A stretch of 64,000 bases of DNA from Sphingomonas sp. SORGH_AS_0950 (GCF_030818415.1 NZ_JAUTAE010000001.1:3932001-3996000), one strand, 5' to 3'. Shown: positions 43,771 through 52,746, counted from the stretch's first letter. Made by a program: numbers and translations. Notes: generated by a model from the sequence alone, not told the origin.

Positions 43771-45933
43771 ATGAGAATCTGTTTGGGTATCGGGTTGCTG
43801 CTGTCGGCGGCGACCTCGGCCGAGGCGGCCCAGGATAACAAGGGCGATGCGCTTCGCGATACCGACATCGTCGTGACCGCCACGGGGCAGACCCAGGCGA
43901 CGTCGGGCACCAAGACCGCGACGCGCCTGATCGAAGTGCCGCAATCCATCTCGGTCATCACGCGCGAGGAACTCGACGTCCGCGCGGTGCACAGCGTGAC
44001 CGAGGCGCTGGCCTATACCGCCGGGGTCCAGGCCGAGCAGGACGGCATCGACAGCCGCGCCGACAGCTTTTCGGTGCGCGGCTTTTCGGCGGGCAGCTTC
44101 AGCGACAATCTGTTCCTCGACGGCATCCGGCTGCCCGCGGGCGGTCAATGGACGCGCACCGCCTTCGATCCCTTCGCGCTCCAGCAGATCGAGGTGCTGA
44201 AGGGCCCCTCGGCGGTGCTGTTCGGGCAGGTGGCGCCGGGCGGTATCGTCAATCTGGTGACGAAGCGGCCGACCGCGACCCCGCGCGGCGAGATCATGTT
44301 GCAGGGGGCCGGGTTCACCAGCCTCGGCAAGTGGCAGTATCAGGGCGCGGCGGACGTGTCGGGGCCGCTGACCGCCGATGGCACGGTCACCGCACGGCTC
44401 GTCGGTCTGGCGCGTTACGGCGATGCCCAGATCGATTCGATCAAGACGGGCCGCTATTACATCGCGCCCAGCCTGACCTGGGCGCCCGATGCGGCGACCA
44501 GCGTCACGCTGATGGCGCAATATCAGCGCGACGAGGGCGGATCGACCTTCCAGTTCCTGCCCGATATCGGATCGCGCCAGCCGGGCGCGGGCGGACGTCA
44601 TATCCGGCTGGACGCCTTCCTGGGCGAGCCGCAGTTCAACACCTATGACCGCAACCAGTATCTGCTCGGCTACGAGCTGCGGCATGCCTTTTCGGATCGC
44701 TTCGAGCTGCGGCAAAATGGTCGCTACACCCGGGTCGAGACGCTGTTCGAGGGGACGGTGCTGCGCGGCGGCACCCTGTCCAACGGCAAGACGATCAACC
44801 GGCGCGCGGTGCGCGGCGTCGGCCATTCCGACGGCTATGGCCTTGATACCAAGCTGGAGGGGCGCATCGACACCGGGCGGCTGGCGCACCGGGTGCTGCT
44901 GGGCGTCGACATGCTCGACACCGAATGGCGGCACCTGCGCGACCTGTCGACCGACGTTCCGGCGATGCCCGACATCTTCAACCCCGTGTCGCAAGGGGTG
45001 GGGCGGATCCTCTCGACGCTCCGGCCGCAGGTCCATCTGAACGCGCGGCTGGAACAGGTCGGCGCCTATGGCCAGGATCAGCTCTCGCTCGGCCAGCTGC
45101 ATGTCACCCTGGGCGCGCGCTACGACTGGGCCAAGAACCATCAGGTCAACGAACTGGCGACCGGCACCACCGATCCGGTGACGGTGACCAAGGCCGACAA
45201 GATGACGTGGCGCGCGGGCGCGACCTGGATCTCGCCGAGCGGCGTGGCGCCCTATGCCAGCTACTCGACCTCGTTCCAGCCGACGACCGGGCAATATTTC
45301 GACGGCACGCCGTTCAAGCCGACGACCGGCGATCAATATGAGGTCGGCGTGAAATACCAGCCGCAGGGCAGCAACGCGCTGCTCACCGCCGCGATGTACC
45401 AGCTGACCCAGAATAACCTCGCCAGCCCCGACCCGGACGAAAGCCATGTCTGCGCGGGCACGACCTGTCAGGTGCAGACCGGACAGGGGCGCATCCGTGG
45501 CGTCGAGCTGGAGGGCAAGGCGACGCTGATCGGCGGCCTGAGCCTGATCGCGACCGGCACCTATATGGACAGCGAGATCACGCGCGGGGCGAAGGGGCAG
45601 CAGGGCAACCGGCTGACCCAGGTGCCCGACTGGATGGGATCGCTGTTCGCCGATTATCGCTTTGCCGAGGGCGGGGCGCTGGGCGGCGTCGGCCTGGGCG
45701 GCGGAGTGCGCTATGTCGGCGTGTCCTACGGCGATACCGCCAACGCCTATCGCGTGCCGGGCTATACGCTGTACGACCTGTTCCTGCGCAAGGCCTTTGC
45801 CAGCGGCATCATCCTGTCGGTCAATGCACGCAACCTGACCAACCGGCGCTATGTCGCCCTGTGCTCGTCGGCATCGGCCTGTTTCTACGGGTCGGGACGC
45901 ACGCTGAACCTGCGGCTGCAATACCGGTGGTAA
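43771..45933 (+). CDS. TonB-dependent siderophore receptor
   Basis: 720 residues. Signal peptide MRICLGIGLLLSAATSAEAA, TonB-box-like DIVVTAT (32-38), a plug of the FhuA/FpvA type with EVPQSISVITREELD, SFSVRGFSAGSFSDNLFLDGIRLP and KGPSAVLFGQVAPGGIVNLVTKRP, and a barrel ending LRLQYRW. These motifs fit TIGR01783 siderophore receptors. GGGAGA precedes the ATG. It is the first gene of an iron operon, downstream of a Fur-like box and upstream of an esterase and PepSY protein that could release and reduce the iron. The siderophore is not identifiable. Confidence 0.93.
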   Translation: MRICLGIGLLLSAATSAEAAQDNKGDALRDTDIVVTATGQTQATSGTKTATRLIEVPQSISVITREELDVRAVHSVTEALAYTAGVQAEQDGIDSRADSFSVRGFSAGSFSDNLFLDGIRLPAGGQWTRTAFDPFALQQIEVLKGPSAVLFGQVAPGGIVNLVTKRPTATPRGEIMLQGAGFTSLGKWQYQGAADVSGPLTADGTVTARLVGLARYGDAQIDSIKTGRYYIAPSLTWAPDAATSVTLMAQYQRDEGGSTFQFLPDIGSRQPGAGGRHIRLDAFLGEPQFNTYDRNQYLLGYELRHAFSDRFELRQNGRYTRVETLFEGTVLRGGTLSNGKTINRRAVRGVGHSDGYGLDTKLEGRIDTGRLAHRVLLGVDMLDTEWRHLRDLSTDVPAMPDIFNPVSQGVGRILSTLRPQVHLNARLEQVGAYGQDQLSLGQLHVTLGARYDWAKNHQVNELATGTTDPVTVTKADKMTWRAGATWISPSGVAPYASYSTSFQPTTGQYFDGTPFKPTTGDQYEVGVKYQPQGSNALLTAAMYQLTQNNLASPDPDESHVCAGTTCQVQTGQGRIRGVELEGKATLIGGLSLIATGTYMDSEITRGAKGQQGNRLTQVPDWMGSLFADYRFAEGGALGGVGLGGGVRYVGVSYGDTANAYRVPGYTLYDLFLRKAFASGIILSVNARNLTNRRYVALCSSASACFYGSGRTLNLRLQYRW

Positions 45934-46757
45934 GCGCGTGGCTGGCGGGCCTGCTCGCGCTGGCGTCGCCGGTTGCGGCGGCGATGCCGGAGCCGCCCGC
46001 GGGACCGCCCTACACGCTACCGCGCAGCGTCGAGCGGGTCGTCCATGCACCGGACGGAGAGGCGTATCGCCTCTTCGTCGCCTGGCCGGAGGCACCGCCG
46101 CCGCCCTCCGGCTATCCGGTGCTCTATGTGCTGGACGGCGAGGATAATTTCGCGATCGCGGCGCTGACCGCGCGTCGGCTGGCCGGGGCGGGGGCGCGCA
46201 GCGGCGTGGGGGAGGGCATTGTCGTCGGGATCGCGGCGGGCTCGCTCCAGCGCCGCGCCCGCGACTATACCCCCGCCACGCCCGGCTGGACGATCCCCGC
46301 GAACAGCCCCGGCAGCGGATGGCCGACCGGCGGGGCCGAGGCGTTTCTCGACCTCGTCGAGCGACAGGTGCAGCCGTTCGTCCGCCAGCATTGGCGGGTC
46401 GATCGATCGCGCGAGACGCTGCTCGGCCACAGCTTCGGCGGCCTGCTCGCGCTGCATGCCGCGCTGACCCGTCCGGCGATGTTCGGCGGCATCGTCGCGG
46501 TCAGCCCGTCGCTCTGGTTCGGCAACGGCCTGATCGCGCGGGAGGCCGCGACCGCCGGGGCCTCGCACCCCCGCATCCTGATCGCGGAGGGCGACGCGGC
46601 CGCGGCCCCTCCCGCCGAGCTGGCGCGGTCGCTCGATCGGGGCGGCGGCGCGGACCATGCCCGCTTCCTGCCGCTGCCGGGCCAGACGCACGGAACGACG
46701 ATGCTGGCGGCGATGGCACCGGCGATCCGCTTCGCCTTTGCACGGGCCGCGCCGTGA
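45927..46757 (+). CDS. Alpha/beta-hydrolase, siderophore esterase-like (IroE/Fes type)
   Basis: 276 residues with a probable signal (VSAWLAGLLALASPVAAA). It is a putative esterase (D/IroE family): LYVLDGEDNF, nucleophile Ser169 in LLGHSFGGLLALHA, FGGIVAVSPSLWFG and His255 in PGQTHGTTM. Such enzymes hydrolyse ferric catecholate-triester siderophores to free iron; substrate assignment here rests on its place behind the siderophore receptor. The GTG at 45927 overlaps the receptor's last codons; the ATG at 45861 would lie within the receptor and delay the signal peptide. Its stop overlaps the next gene (GTGA). Confidence 0.8.
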   Translation: MVSAWLAGLLALASPVAAAMPEPPAGPPYTLPRSVERVVHAPDGEAYRLFVAWPEAPPPPSGYPVLYVLDGEDNFAIAALTARRLAGAGARSGVGEGIVVGIAAGSLQRRARDYTPATPGWTIPANSPGSGWPTGGAEAFLDLVERQVQPFVRQHWRVDRSRETLLGHSFGGLLALHAALTRPAMFGGIVAVSPSLWFGNGLIAREAATAGASHPRILIAEGDAAAAPPAELARSLDRGGGADHARFLPLPGQTHGTTMLAAMAPAIRFAFARAAP

Positions 46758-47029
46758 TCGCGGCCTGGTGCGCCGCCTTCGCCATTATCGGCGGAGCTCT
46801 ATGCCTTTATGTGGGCACGTCGCATCAGGCCCTGATCGCCGGTGGCGGGGCGCGACGGTCCGGTCGGATCGCCGGGATCGTGCTGCTGTCGGTCGCGCTG
46901 GCGCTGCTGATGACCGTGCAGGGTCCGGCGACCGCCGTCTTCACCTGGATGACGGGGGCGATGCTGGTCTGGAGCATCGTCCCGGTGGCGGTCCGCTGGT
47001 GGCGCTTCCGGCGGGAGGCGGCGCGATGA
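46754..47029 (+). CDS. DUF3325-like small membrane protein
   Basis: 91 residues, three hydrophobic segments (about 2-20, 37-55, 62-80). The arrangement and the LYVGTSHQALI segment resemble DUF3325 proteins, which commonly accompany siderophore receptors and PepSY reductases. GTG start at 46754 in a GTGA overlap with the esterase. Function unknown; probably part of the periplasmic or inner-membrane iron-reduction machinery. Confidence 0.65.
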   Translation: MIAAWCAAFAIIGGALCLYVGTSHQALIAGGGARRSGRIAGIVLLSVALALLMTVQGPATAVFTWMTGAMLVWSIVPVAVRWWRFRREAAR

Positions 47030-47322
47030 GCCGTCCGCTTCTCACCAGCCGCGACTGGTTCGGCAAGGTATCGGCCGCCGCCCTGCTGGGGCTGACGCTG
47101 GCCCTGGCGCTCACCTGTCTGTTCGCCGCGCTGTTCTCGACGGACGATGGCCCGTTCAGCGCGCAGAAACAGCTGGCCATGTGGCTGGTGTCGCCGATCT
47201 GGTGCCTGGTGCTGGGCCTTTGTTTCCTGTTCCGCAGCGGCGCGCGCGCATGGGGTTGGCTGGCGCTCGCCAATCTGATGGCCTGGGCGGCCTATATCGC
47301 CGCGCGCCTGCTTTTGGGGTGA
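47026..47322 (+). CDS. DUF3649-like small membrane protein
   Basis: 98 residues with three hydrophobic helices (about 15-38, 49-66, 73-95). It resembles DUF3649 'iron transporter' small proteins that sit between DUF3325 and PepSY genes in iron operons. ATG overlaps the previous stop (ATGA, 47026-47029). Function unknown; the conserved neighbourhood is the main evidence. Confidence 0.65.
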   Translation: MSRPLLTSRDWFGKVSAAALLGLTLALALTCLFAALFSTDDGPFSAQKQLAMWLVSPIWCLVLGLCFLFRSGARAWGWLALANLMAWAAYIAARLLLG

Positions 47323-47328
47323 TCGCCG

Positions 47329-48927
47329 ATGCGCACCGATATTCTGAAGACCTATAAGGACGTGCATAGCTGGGTCGGCATTATCGCCGGGCTGGCGCTG
47401 TTCATCGCCTTTTACGCCGGCGCGATCACGATGTTCGCCGAGCCGCTGAACCGATGGGCCTCCGCCCCCGCCAGCATCGCGCCGCCGCCGTCGCTGGATC
47501 GCACGCCCGAACTGATCGCCAAGGTGCTGCACGCGCGGCCCGATGCGCGTGCCGCCTATACCGTGCATTTCGACACCGGCCCCGACATGCCCGCACGGCT
47601 GAGCTGGACCACCGGCAACCGCCGCGCGCCGGGCCCGACCTTCCTCGCCGCGCTGACCCCGGAGGGTGCGTTGCAGGTGGTCCGGCAGGACGCCTCGCCG
47701 GTCGCGGAGCTGGTCGACGTGCTGCACCAGCAGGTCGGCCTGCCGCTCGATCGCAGGACGGCGATGCCGATCATGGGGCTGGTCTCGCTGCTTTACGCCG
47801 TCGCGATCGTCTCGGGCGTCATCTGCCTGCTGCCCAGCCTGGCCAAGGACCTGTTCGCGCTGCGCTTCGGCAAAAATATCAAGCGGATGTGGCTCGACCT
47901 TCACAATCTTCTGGGGCTGTTCAGCCTGCCCTTCCATATCGTCATGGCCGTCACCGCCGTCATCTTCGCATTTCACGACCAGATCTATGCCGCCCAGGGC
48001 GCGGTGTATCGGGTCGGCGCGGCGACGGTCGAGCGGCGGGCTCCGCCGCCGCCCGGCCCGCCGGAGCCGCCCGCGCTCGAGGCGGTGCAGGGCACCTTGT
48101 CGCCCGTCGAACTGCAACGGCGGATCGCGGTACAGGCGCCCGGCTTCGCGCTGCGCTCGATCACCTATCGCCATGATGCCAAGGGTGGTGCCCAGGGCGA
48201 TCTCACGGGCGTCGACCAGCGCTATGGCATGCGCGCGCCCACCTATGGCCGGGCGGAGATCGACACCCGCACCGGTGCGATTATCGAGGCGGATTATATG
48301 CCGGGGCGGCAGGGGCCGTGGTTCGCGGCGGTCACGTCCTTCTTCGCGCTGCATTTCGGCAGCTTCGGCGGCGCGCCGGTGCGCTGGTCCTATTTCCTCT
48401 TGGGTCTTGCCGGCGCCTTCCTGTTCTACTCGGGCAATCTGCTGTGGATCGAGAGCCGCCGCCGCAAGGAGCGCAAGGCGGCTATGGTGGAGCAGACGCG
48501 CGCGACCCGCATCCTCGGCAGCCTGACCGTGGGCGTGCCGCTGGGCTGCGTCGCCGGGATCTCGCTGACGATCGCCGCCGCCAAGTGGCTGCCCGCCGAC
48601 CGCGCCGATATCGGCGCATGGCATGGGCGCATCTATTATCTGGTGTTCGTCGCGGCGGTCGCCTGGGCGCTGATCCGCGGTGCGGCGCGCAGCGGGTCGG
48701 AATTGTTGTGGGTCGCCGCCGGGGCGACCGCCGCCATTCCGCTCACCACGCTCCTGTCCCCCATATTCGCCCGGGGTTGGAGCCATCCCGGTGCGAGCCA
48801 GTTGGTCGACGGGGTCGCGACCCTGGGGGCGATGGGCTTTGCCGTCATGGCGCGTGCCGCCCGGCGGCGTGCGGTGGCGGGGCCCCGCGACAGCGTCTGG
48901 GCCGCGCCGTGCATCGCCACGACCTGA
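47329..48927 (+). CDS. PepSY-associated transmembrane protein, siderophore-iron reductase-like
   Basis: 532 residues beginning MRTDILKTYKDVHSWVGIIAGLALFIAFYAGAITMFAEPLNRW, the PepSY_TM opening. Membrane helices lie near 14-36, about 155-175, 195-220, 340-365, 395-415 and 430-500. Membrane His residues (HSW, DLHNLLGLFSLPFHIVMAVTA, ALHFGSFGG) are spaced as possible haem ligands. Such proteins reduce siderophore-bound Fe3+ at the inner membrane. It begins 6 bases after the DUF3649-like gene and ends the iron operon. Confidence 0.85.
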   Translation: MRTDILKTYKDVHSWVGIIAGLALFIAFYAGAITMFAEPLNRWASAPASIAPPPSLDRTPELIAKVLHARPDARAAYTVHFDTGPDMPARLSWTTGNRRAPGPTFLAALTPEGALQVVRQDASPVAELVDVLHQQVGLPLDRRTAMPIMGLVSLLYAVAIVSGVICLLPSLAKDLFALRFGKNIKRMWLDLHNLLGLFSLPFHIVMAVTAVIFAFHDQIYAAQGAVYRVGAATVERRAPPPPGPPEPPALEAVQGTLSPVELQRRIAVQAPGFALRSITYRHDAKGGAQGDLTGVDQRYGMRAPTYGRAEIDTRTGAIIEADYMPGRQGPWFAAVTSFFALHFGSFGGAPVRWSYFLLGLAGAFLFYSGNLLWIESRRRKERKAAMVEQTRATRILGSLTVGVPLGCVAGISLTIAAAKWLPADRADIGAWHGRIYYLVFVAAVAWALIRGAARSGSELLWVAAGATAAIPLTTLLSPIFARGWSHPGASQLVDGVATLGAMGFAVMARAARRRAVAGPRDSVWAAPCIATT

Positions 48928-48933
48928 CTCTTT

Positions 48934-48952
48934 GTTGATAATGACTATCAAA
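48934..48952 (+). promoter_or_regulatory. Fur-like box before the Cys-rich protein
   Basis: TGATA (48936-48940) and TATCA (48946-48950) form a dyad with a 5-base centre, the same geometry as the 43676 box. It is 46 bases before the ATG of the Cys-rich gene. Confidence 0.65.
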
Positions 48953-48996
48953 TGCTATAATGATGGAGTCCCAGTAAGGCGTCGAAGGAAACCGGC

Positions 48997-49425
48997 ATGA
49001 GCCCATGTCCGAAGCAAGCGGAAAGCCTCATGAACCCACCAGCGCCGATGGGCGCGGCCCCCGATGCCGCCGGGCTATTGACGGCCGCCGCGCGCTGCTG
49101 GCGCTATGCGCGCGACGGGGGCAGGCCGGTGCAACAGGCGTTGCACCGCATGCTGGCCCCGCATCGCTGCGAGATGCTGGCGCCGGTGTTCGACAGCTAT
49201 CTGACCTTGTGCGAGGCTGCACTCGGCCGCTGCATCGATGTGGGGGAGTGCGCGCGGTCGGACGACGAATGCCTGCTGCTCGGGCTGCTGGACGGATCGA
49301 TGCGCCGCCGCGCCTGTATCGACTGCAACAAGGGCGCGGCCAGTGCGCTCGACTGCGCCATCTGTTCGACGCGCATCATGCTGGCGATGACGCTGGGTGC
49401 GCCGCGAGGATATGGGCTCCAGTGA
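48997..49425 (+). CDS. Cysteine-rich protein behind a Fur-like box, unknown function
   Basis: 142 residues with 11 Cys, at 4, 34, 58, 72, 79, 85, 92, 107, 110, 120 and 123. The last four form C-x2-C-x9-C-x2-C (CIDC...CAIC), like a zinc or iron-sulphur site; 72-92 adds a C-x6-C-x5-C-x6-C run. There is no signal peptide or membrane helix. GAAGGAA lies six bases before ATG 48997. I do not recognise the family. Its place after the iron operon and its own Fur-like box suggest a role under iron limitation, perhaps metal binding or transcription control, which is inference. Confidence 0.65.
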   Translation: MSPCPKQAESLMNPPAPMGAAPDAAGLLTAAARCWRYARDGGRPVQQALHRMLAPHRCEMLAPVFDSYLTLCEAALGRCIDVGECARSDDECLLLGLLDGSMRRRACIDCNKGAASALDCAICSTRIMLAMTLGAPRGYGLQ

Positions 49426-49433
49426 CCGTCGCG

Positions 49434-49481
49434 CCCTGGCCGCCCGCGATGATCGGGGATCGGGGATCGGGGCGGCCAGGG
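49434..49481. terminator. Hairpin between convergent genes
   Basis: CCCTGGCCGCCC (49434-49445) and GGGCGGCCAGGG (49470-49481) form a perfect 12-base stem. The loop carries three tandem GATCGGG copies (49451-49471). No T-run follows on either strand, so it may act as an intrinsic barrier rather than a standard terminator. Confidence 0.5.
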
Positions 49482-49490
49482 GAGGGCGGG

Positions 49491-50663
49491 CTATGGAACG
49501 CCGAGCAGGCCGGAGGCGGGAACATCCTCGACCAGACCCTGCAACCCGAAACAGTCCAGCCCCAGCGTCATCAGCGCCAGCGTGCCGCGCAGTTCGTCGG
49601 CGCTGACATCGCGGGTGATGAACACCAGCCGGGTTCGCCGGTCGTCGGACGGCCAGGCGTCGAGCACCACCGGCGGGTGGAAGACATGCTGCACGCCGTG
49701 GATCACCACCGGGTTCGGCTCGTCCTCCAGATTGACGATGCCCTTGATGCGCAGGATGTCCGGCCCCTTGAACATGGCCAGGACATCGAGCCAGCGCTCG
49801 AACGCATGCGCCTTCAGCGGTTCGTCGAAGGTCAGGCAGGTGGCGCGGATGCGATCGTCATGCCGGTTCACGTCATGATGATGGTCATGGCCGTGATGGT
49901 GGTGATCGTGCCCGTGATGATGATGGTCGTGGCCATGGTCATGATGGTGCGGATCGTCATAGGCCTCGGCCGCCAGCCAGCGGCGGACATCGTTGCTCTT
50001 GGTCTCGGGATTGTAGAGACCGGCATCGAAGAGCACGTCCGGCGATACCGCGCCGTTGACCGCCACGATCAGCGGCGCGGCGGGGTTCAGCGCGCGCAGC
50101 CGCCCGGTCAGGGCCTGCTGGTCCTGCGGAGAGGCGAGGTCGGTCTTGGTCAGGAGGATGCGGTCGGCGACGGCGGCCTGCTTGACCGCCTCTTCCTGCG
50201 CGTCGAGCGTCGCCATGCCGTTGACCGCATCGACCGTCGCGATCACGCCGTCGAGCCGGTAGAGCGTGCGCAGACGATGGTCGGTCATCAGCGTGTGGAG
50301 GATCGGCGCGGGGTCTGCGAGGCCCGTGGTCTCGATCACCACCCGGTCGAACCAGCACAGGCCGTCGCGGGCGAAGCGCCAGGGCGCATCGCGCAGGGTG
50401 CGCGCCAGGTCGCCCCGAACGGTGCAGCACAGGCATCCGCCGATCATCTCGACCACCAGATCGTCATTCGACCGGGCGATGAGATCATGGTCGAGGCTGA
50501 CCGCGCCGAACTCGTTGATGATGACCAGCGCGCGGCTCATCTGCGGCGCGCGTACCAGCTGGTTGAGCAGGGTCGTCTTGCCGCTGCCCAGAAAGCCGGT
50601 CAGCACCGAAACGGGGATCAGCGACTCGGGGCCGGAAAATAGCGCCGGATGCGACTCAGCCAT
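49491..50663 (-). CDS. COG0523 (CobW/ZigA-type) GTPase with histidine-rich insert
   Basis: 390 residues. GTPase motifs: Walker A GFLGSGKTT (23-31), metal-binding GCLCC (76-80) and TKTD (172-175). A His-rich segment (239-268, about 19 His with Asp and Gly) lies before the C-terminal CobW_C domain, consistent with a zinc-handling metallochaperone. It is the last gene of the zinc island. Its ATG (50663) overlaps the 46-residue gene's stop by eight bases, so translation is coupled. COG0523 members also serve cobalt and nitrile hydratase, but sodC and a Zur-like box favour zinc. Confidence 0.88.
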   Translation of the reverse strand: MAESHPALFSGPESLIPVSVLTGFLGSGKTTLLNQLVRAPQMSRALVIINEFGAVSLDHDLIARSNDDLVVEMIGGCLCCTVRGDLARTLRDAPWRFARDGLCWFDRVVIETTGLADPAPILHTLMTDHRLRTLYRLDGVIATVDAVNGMATLDAQEEAVKQAAVADRILLTKTDLASPQDQQALTGRLRALNPAAPLIVAVNGAVSPDVLFDAGLYNPETKSNDVRRWLAAEAYDDPHHHDHGHDHHHHGHDHHHHGHDHHHDVNRHDDRIRATCLTFDEPLKAHAFERWLDVLAMFKGPDILRIKGIVNLEDEPNPVVIHGVQHVFHPPVVLDAWPSDDRRTRLVFITRDVSADELRGTLALMTLGLDCFGLQGLVEDVPASGLLGVP

Positions 50664-50796
50664 GGGCGATCCCTCCCCGCCGAGCGAGGGCGCCGGAAAA
50701 CGGCGCGATTGCCGGAGTACCGGCCTTGCGGATCATGTCTTCATCCTTGTCGGGGGTGAACGGGTCGGACTTCGCGCCGTCGTGGAAAAGCGTCAT
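50656..50796 (-). CDS. 46-residue micro-protein between sodC and a COG0523 GTPase
   Basis: MTLFHDGAKSDPFTPDKDED and then a Gly/Ala-rich tail, no membrane helix, no Cys and two His. It starts 10 bases after the sodC stop and overlaps the next GTPase start by eight bases (ATGGCTGA). Its acidic and polar N-terminal part (Asp6, Asp11, Asp16, Asp18, Glu19, Asp20) could bind a metal, but this is speculation. The tight packing and conserved strand make it likely to be translated. Family unknown. Confidence 0.5.
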   Translation of the reverse strand: MTLFHDGAKSDPFTPDKDEDMIRKAGTPAIAPFSGALARRGGIAHG

Positions 50797-50806
50797 GCGG
50801 AACGGC

Positions 50807-51370
50807 TCAGCGAAGGACGGCGCAGGCGATGCGCGCGCCTGCGCCGCCGATCGGCTGGGTCCGATAGTCGTCCGGATCGGCGTGGATGACGAGCGCGGCA
50901 CCGTCGGCATCGTTCAGCGCGGGGCGTCCGCCCGCGCCGGTCATCGATACCAGCGTGGAGTGCAGCTCGACGGTGGCGCTGCCGTCCGCCCGGACAAACA
51001 GGTTGGGCAAGTCGCCCGCGTCATTGGCGCCCGGCACCAGGAAACCGTGCACGACCGGCTTGGCGGCATGCACATGGCCGCCCGCCGAGGTGAAGCCCGC
51101 GCTGGAACAATCGCCCTTCTCGTGAAAGTGCATGCCGTGCCATCCCGGCGGCAAGCCGGTCGCCTCGATCCGCAGGAGCACGCCCGACGCCGTATCCCGC
51201 ACGCTGACGCTGCCATGGCGCGTGCCGTCGGCGGCGAGGATCGGGCTCGCCTGGGGTTCGGTCGCCGCGACCGGAGCGGTCAGCGTCAGCATGAGCGGCA
51301 GGGCGCAGGCCAGCGATGCGCGGAAGGGCAGGCGCGAAAGCGCGTGCGCGGCGGTCGCGATCCGGCTCAT
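50807..51370 (-). CDS. sodC: Cu/Zn superoxide dismutase, periplasmic
   Basis: 187 residues with a signal region (about 1-36) and the SodC beta-barrel. Copper and zinc ligands are in [12 protein letters not shown] (Cu His pair) and [15 protein letters not shown], with the disulphide Cys in CSSAGF and CAVL near the end. SodC dismutes superoxide in the periplasm. ATG 51370 overlaps the stop of the upstream GTPase gene (ATGA, 51367-51370). Placement inside a COG0523 operon suggests zinc supply to this enzyme is organised with its synthesis. Confidence 0.93.
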   Translation of the reverse strand: MSRIATAAHALSRLPFRASLACALPLMLTLTAPVAATEPQASPILAADGTRHGSVSVRDTASGVLLRIEATGLPPGWHGMHFHEKGDCSSAGFTSAGGHVHAAKPVVHGFLVPGANDAGDLPNLFVRADGSATVELHSTLVSMTGAGGRPALNDADGAALVIHADPDDYRTQPIGGAGARIACAVLR

Positions 51371-52614
51371 TCGGCCATTTCCAGCGCGCGCTCGCCCCAG
51401 GCCGGGAAGGGATCGCGCAGGCCCATCCACAGGTCGGGCGTAAACGCCTTGACCGGCAACAGGCAGGCGTCGAGCCGGGCGCGGATCCGCGCCTCGTCCA
51501 TGCCGATGCCGATAAAGACCAGTTCCTGTCGCCGGTCGCCCCAGATCTCGTTCCAATGGCCCGCGACGAAACGCTCGAAACGGTCGTCGTCGGGCCATTG
51601 GTTGCGTGGAATGCTGGCCCACCAGCGGCCCAGGCGCGCGGACATCGTCTGCGCGCCCGCGACCGCCAGTTCGCCGACCCAGTCGGGCCGGGTCGCCAGC
51701 CAGAAATGCCCCTTGGCCCGCACGACATGATCCAGTCCGCCATCGGTCAGGAAGCCATGGAACTTCACCGGATCGAACGGCGCGCGCGCGCGGTAGACGA
51801 AGCTCTCAATGCCATATTCCTCGGTCTCGGGGACATGGCTGGCATAGCCGTACAGCTCCTTCGCCCAGAGCGGATGCTGCGCGGCCTTTTCCTCGTCGAA
51901 CAGGCCGGTGTCGAGAATGGCATCCAGCGGAACGCGCGCCTGGTCGCAGGCGATGATCCGGGCATCGGCATTCAGGCTGGCGACCAGCTTCTTGACGGTG
52001 GCGAGCTGTTCGGGGGACACCGACGACGCCTTGTTGACCACCACCACATCGGCGAACTCGATCTGTTCGACCAGCAGGCCGACCAGGCTGCGCGTGTCCT
52101 CCTCGCCCAGCGACTCGCCCCGATCGGCGAGGAAATCCTGGCTCGAATAATCCTTCAGCAGATTGATGGCGTCGACCACCGTCACCATCGTGTCGAGCCG
52201 CGCGACATCGCCCAGCGACTGCCCCGCCTCATCGCGGAAGGAGAAGGTGGAGGCGACCGGCAAGGGCTCCGAGATGCCGGTGCTCTCGATCACCAGATGG
52301 TCGAACCGCCCGGCCTCGGCCAGCGCGCGCACCTCCTGCAACAGGTCGTCGCGCAGCGTGCAGCAGATGCAGCCATTGGTCATCTCGACCAGCGTCTCCT
52401 CGCTGCGCGACAGCGTGGCATCGCCGCCGCGCACCAGATCGGCGTCGATATTCACCTCGGACATGTCGTTGACGATCACCGCCACCCGCCGCCCTTCGCG
52501 ATTGGCCAGGATATGGTTGAGCAGCGTGGTCTTGCCCGCCCCCAGAAAGCCCGACAGGACGGTCACCGGCAGGCGGGCCTGCCCGGTATCGACGATCGAA
52601 AATGCGCTGTTCAT
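51367..52614 (-). CDS. zigA: COG0523 GTPase, ZigA/YciC-type zinc chaperone
   Basis: 415 residues. Walker [10 protein letters not shown] (22-30), GCICC metal motif (81-85), switch-region [15 protein letters not shown] and a guanine-binding VVNKAS. The C-terminal domain [43 protein letters not shown] is characteristic of ZigA/YciC, the zinc-starvation-induced COG0523 branch. It heads the operon, 17 bases after a Zur/Fur-type dyad. There is no His-rich insert, unlike the paralogue at 49491. Confidence 0.9.
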   Translation of the reverse strand: MNSAFSIVDTGQARLPVTVLSGFLGAGKTTLLNHILANREGRRVAVIVNDMSEVNIDADLVRGGDATLSRSEETLVEMTNGCICCTLRDDLLQEVRALAEAGRFDHLVIESTGISEPLPVASTFSFRDEAGQSLGDVARLDTMVTVVDAINLLKDYSSQDFLADRGESLGEEDTRSLVGLLVEQIEFADVVVVNKASSVSPEQLATVKKLVASLNADARIIACDQARVPLDAILDTGLFDEEKAAQHPLWAKELYGYASHVPETEEYGIESFVYRARAPFDPVKFHGFLTDGGLDHVVRAKGHFWLATRPDWVGELAVAGAQTMSARLGRWWASIPRNQWPDDDRFERFVAGHWNEIWGDRRQELVFIGIGMDEARIRARLDACLLPVKAFTPDLWMGLRDPFPAWGERALEMAE

Positions 52615-52630
52615 ACCAAGCTCTCATCAT

Positions 52631-52645
52631 TGATATGATGTATCA
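52631..52645 (-). promoter_or_regulatory. Zur/Fur-type box before the zinc operon
   Basis: TGATATGATGTATCA: TGATA-5 bases-TATCA, the same geometry as the two iron-island boxes. The genes it controls (ZigA-type GTPase, sodC) point to Zur. It is about 17 bases upstream of the start codon of the first gene, so it would overlap the transcription start. Confidence 0.65.
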
Positions 52646-52746
52646 TTACGTCATCGAGGCGTGGCAAGTCAAAGCGTTTGACCCAGGCAGCGGTCGCATG
52701 GGTGGCGATCGGCCCTGCCGACGGGAGGCTGAGGGCGGGTAGGTCC

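Noticed and set aside
49451..49471. CRISPR-like or minisatellite array
   Set aside because: Only three 7-base copies without spacers; it lies in a terminator-like loop.
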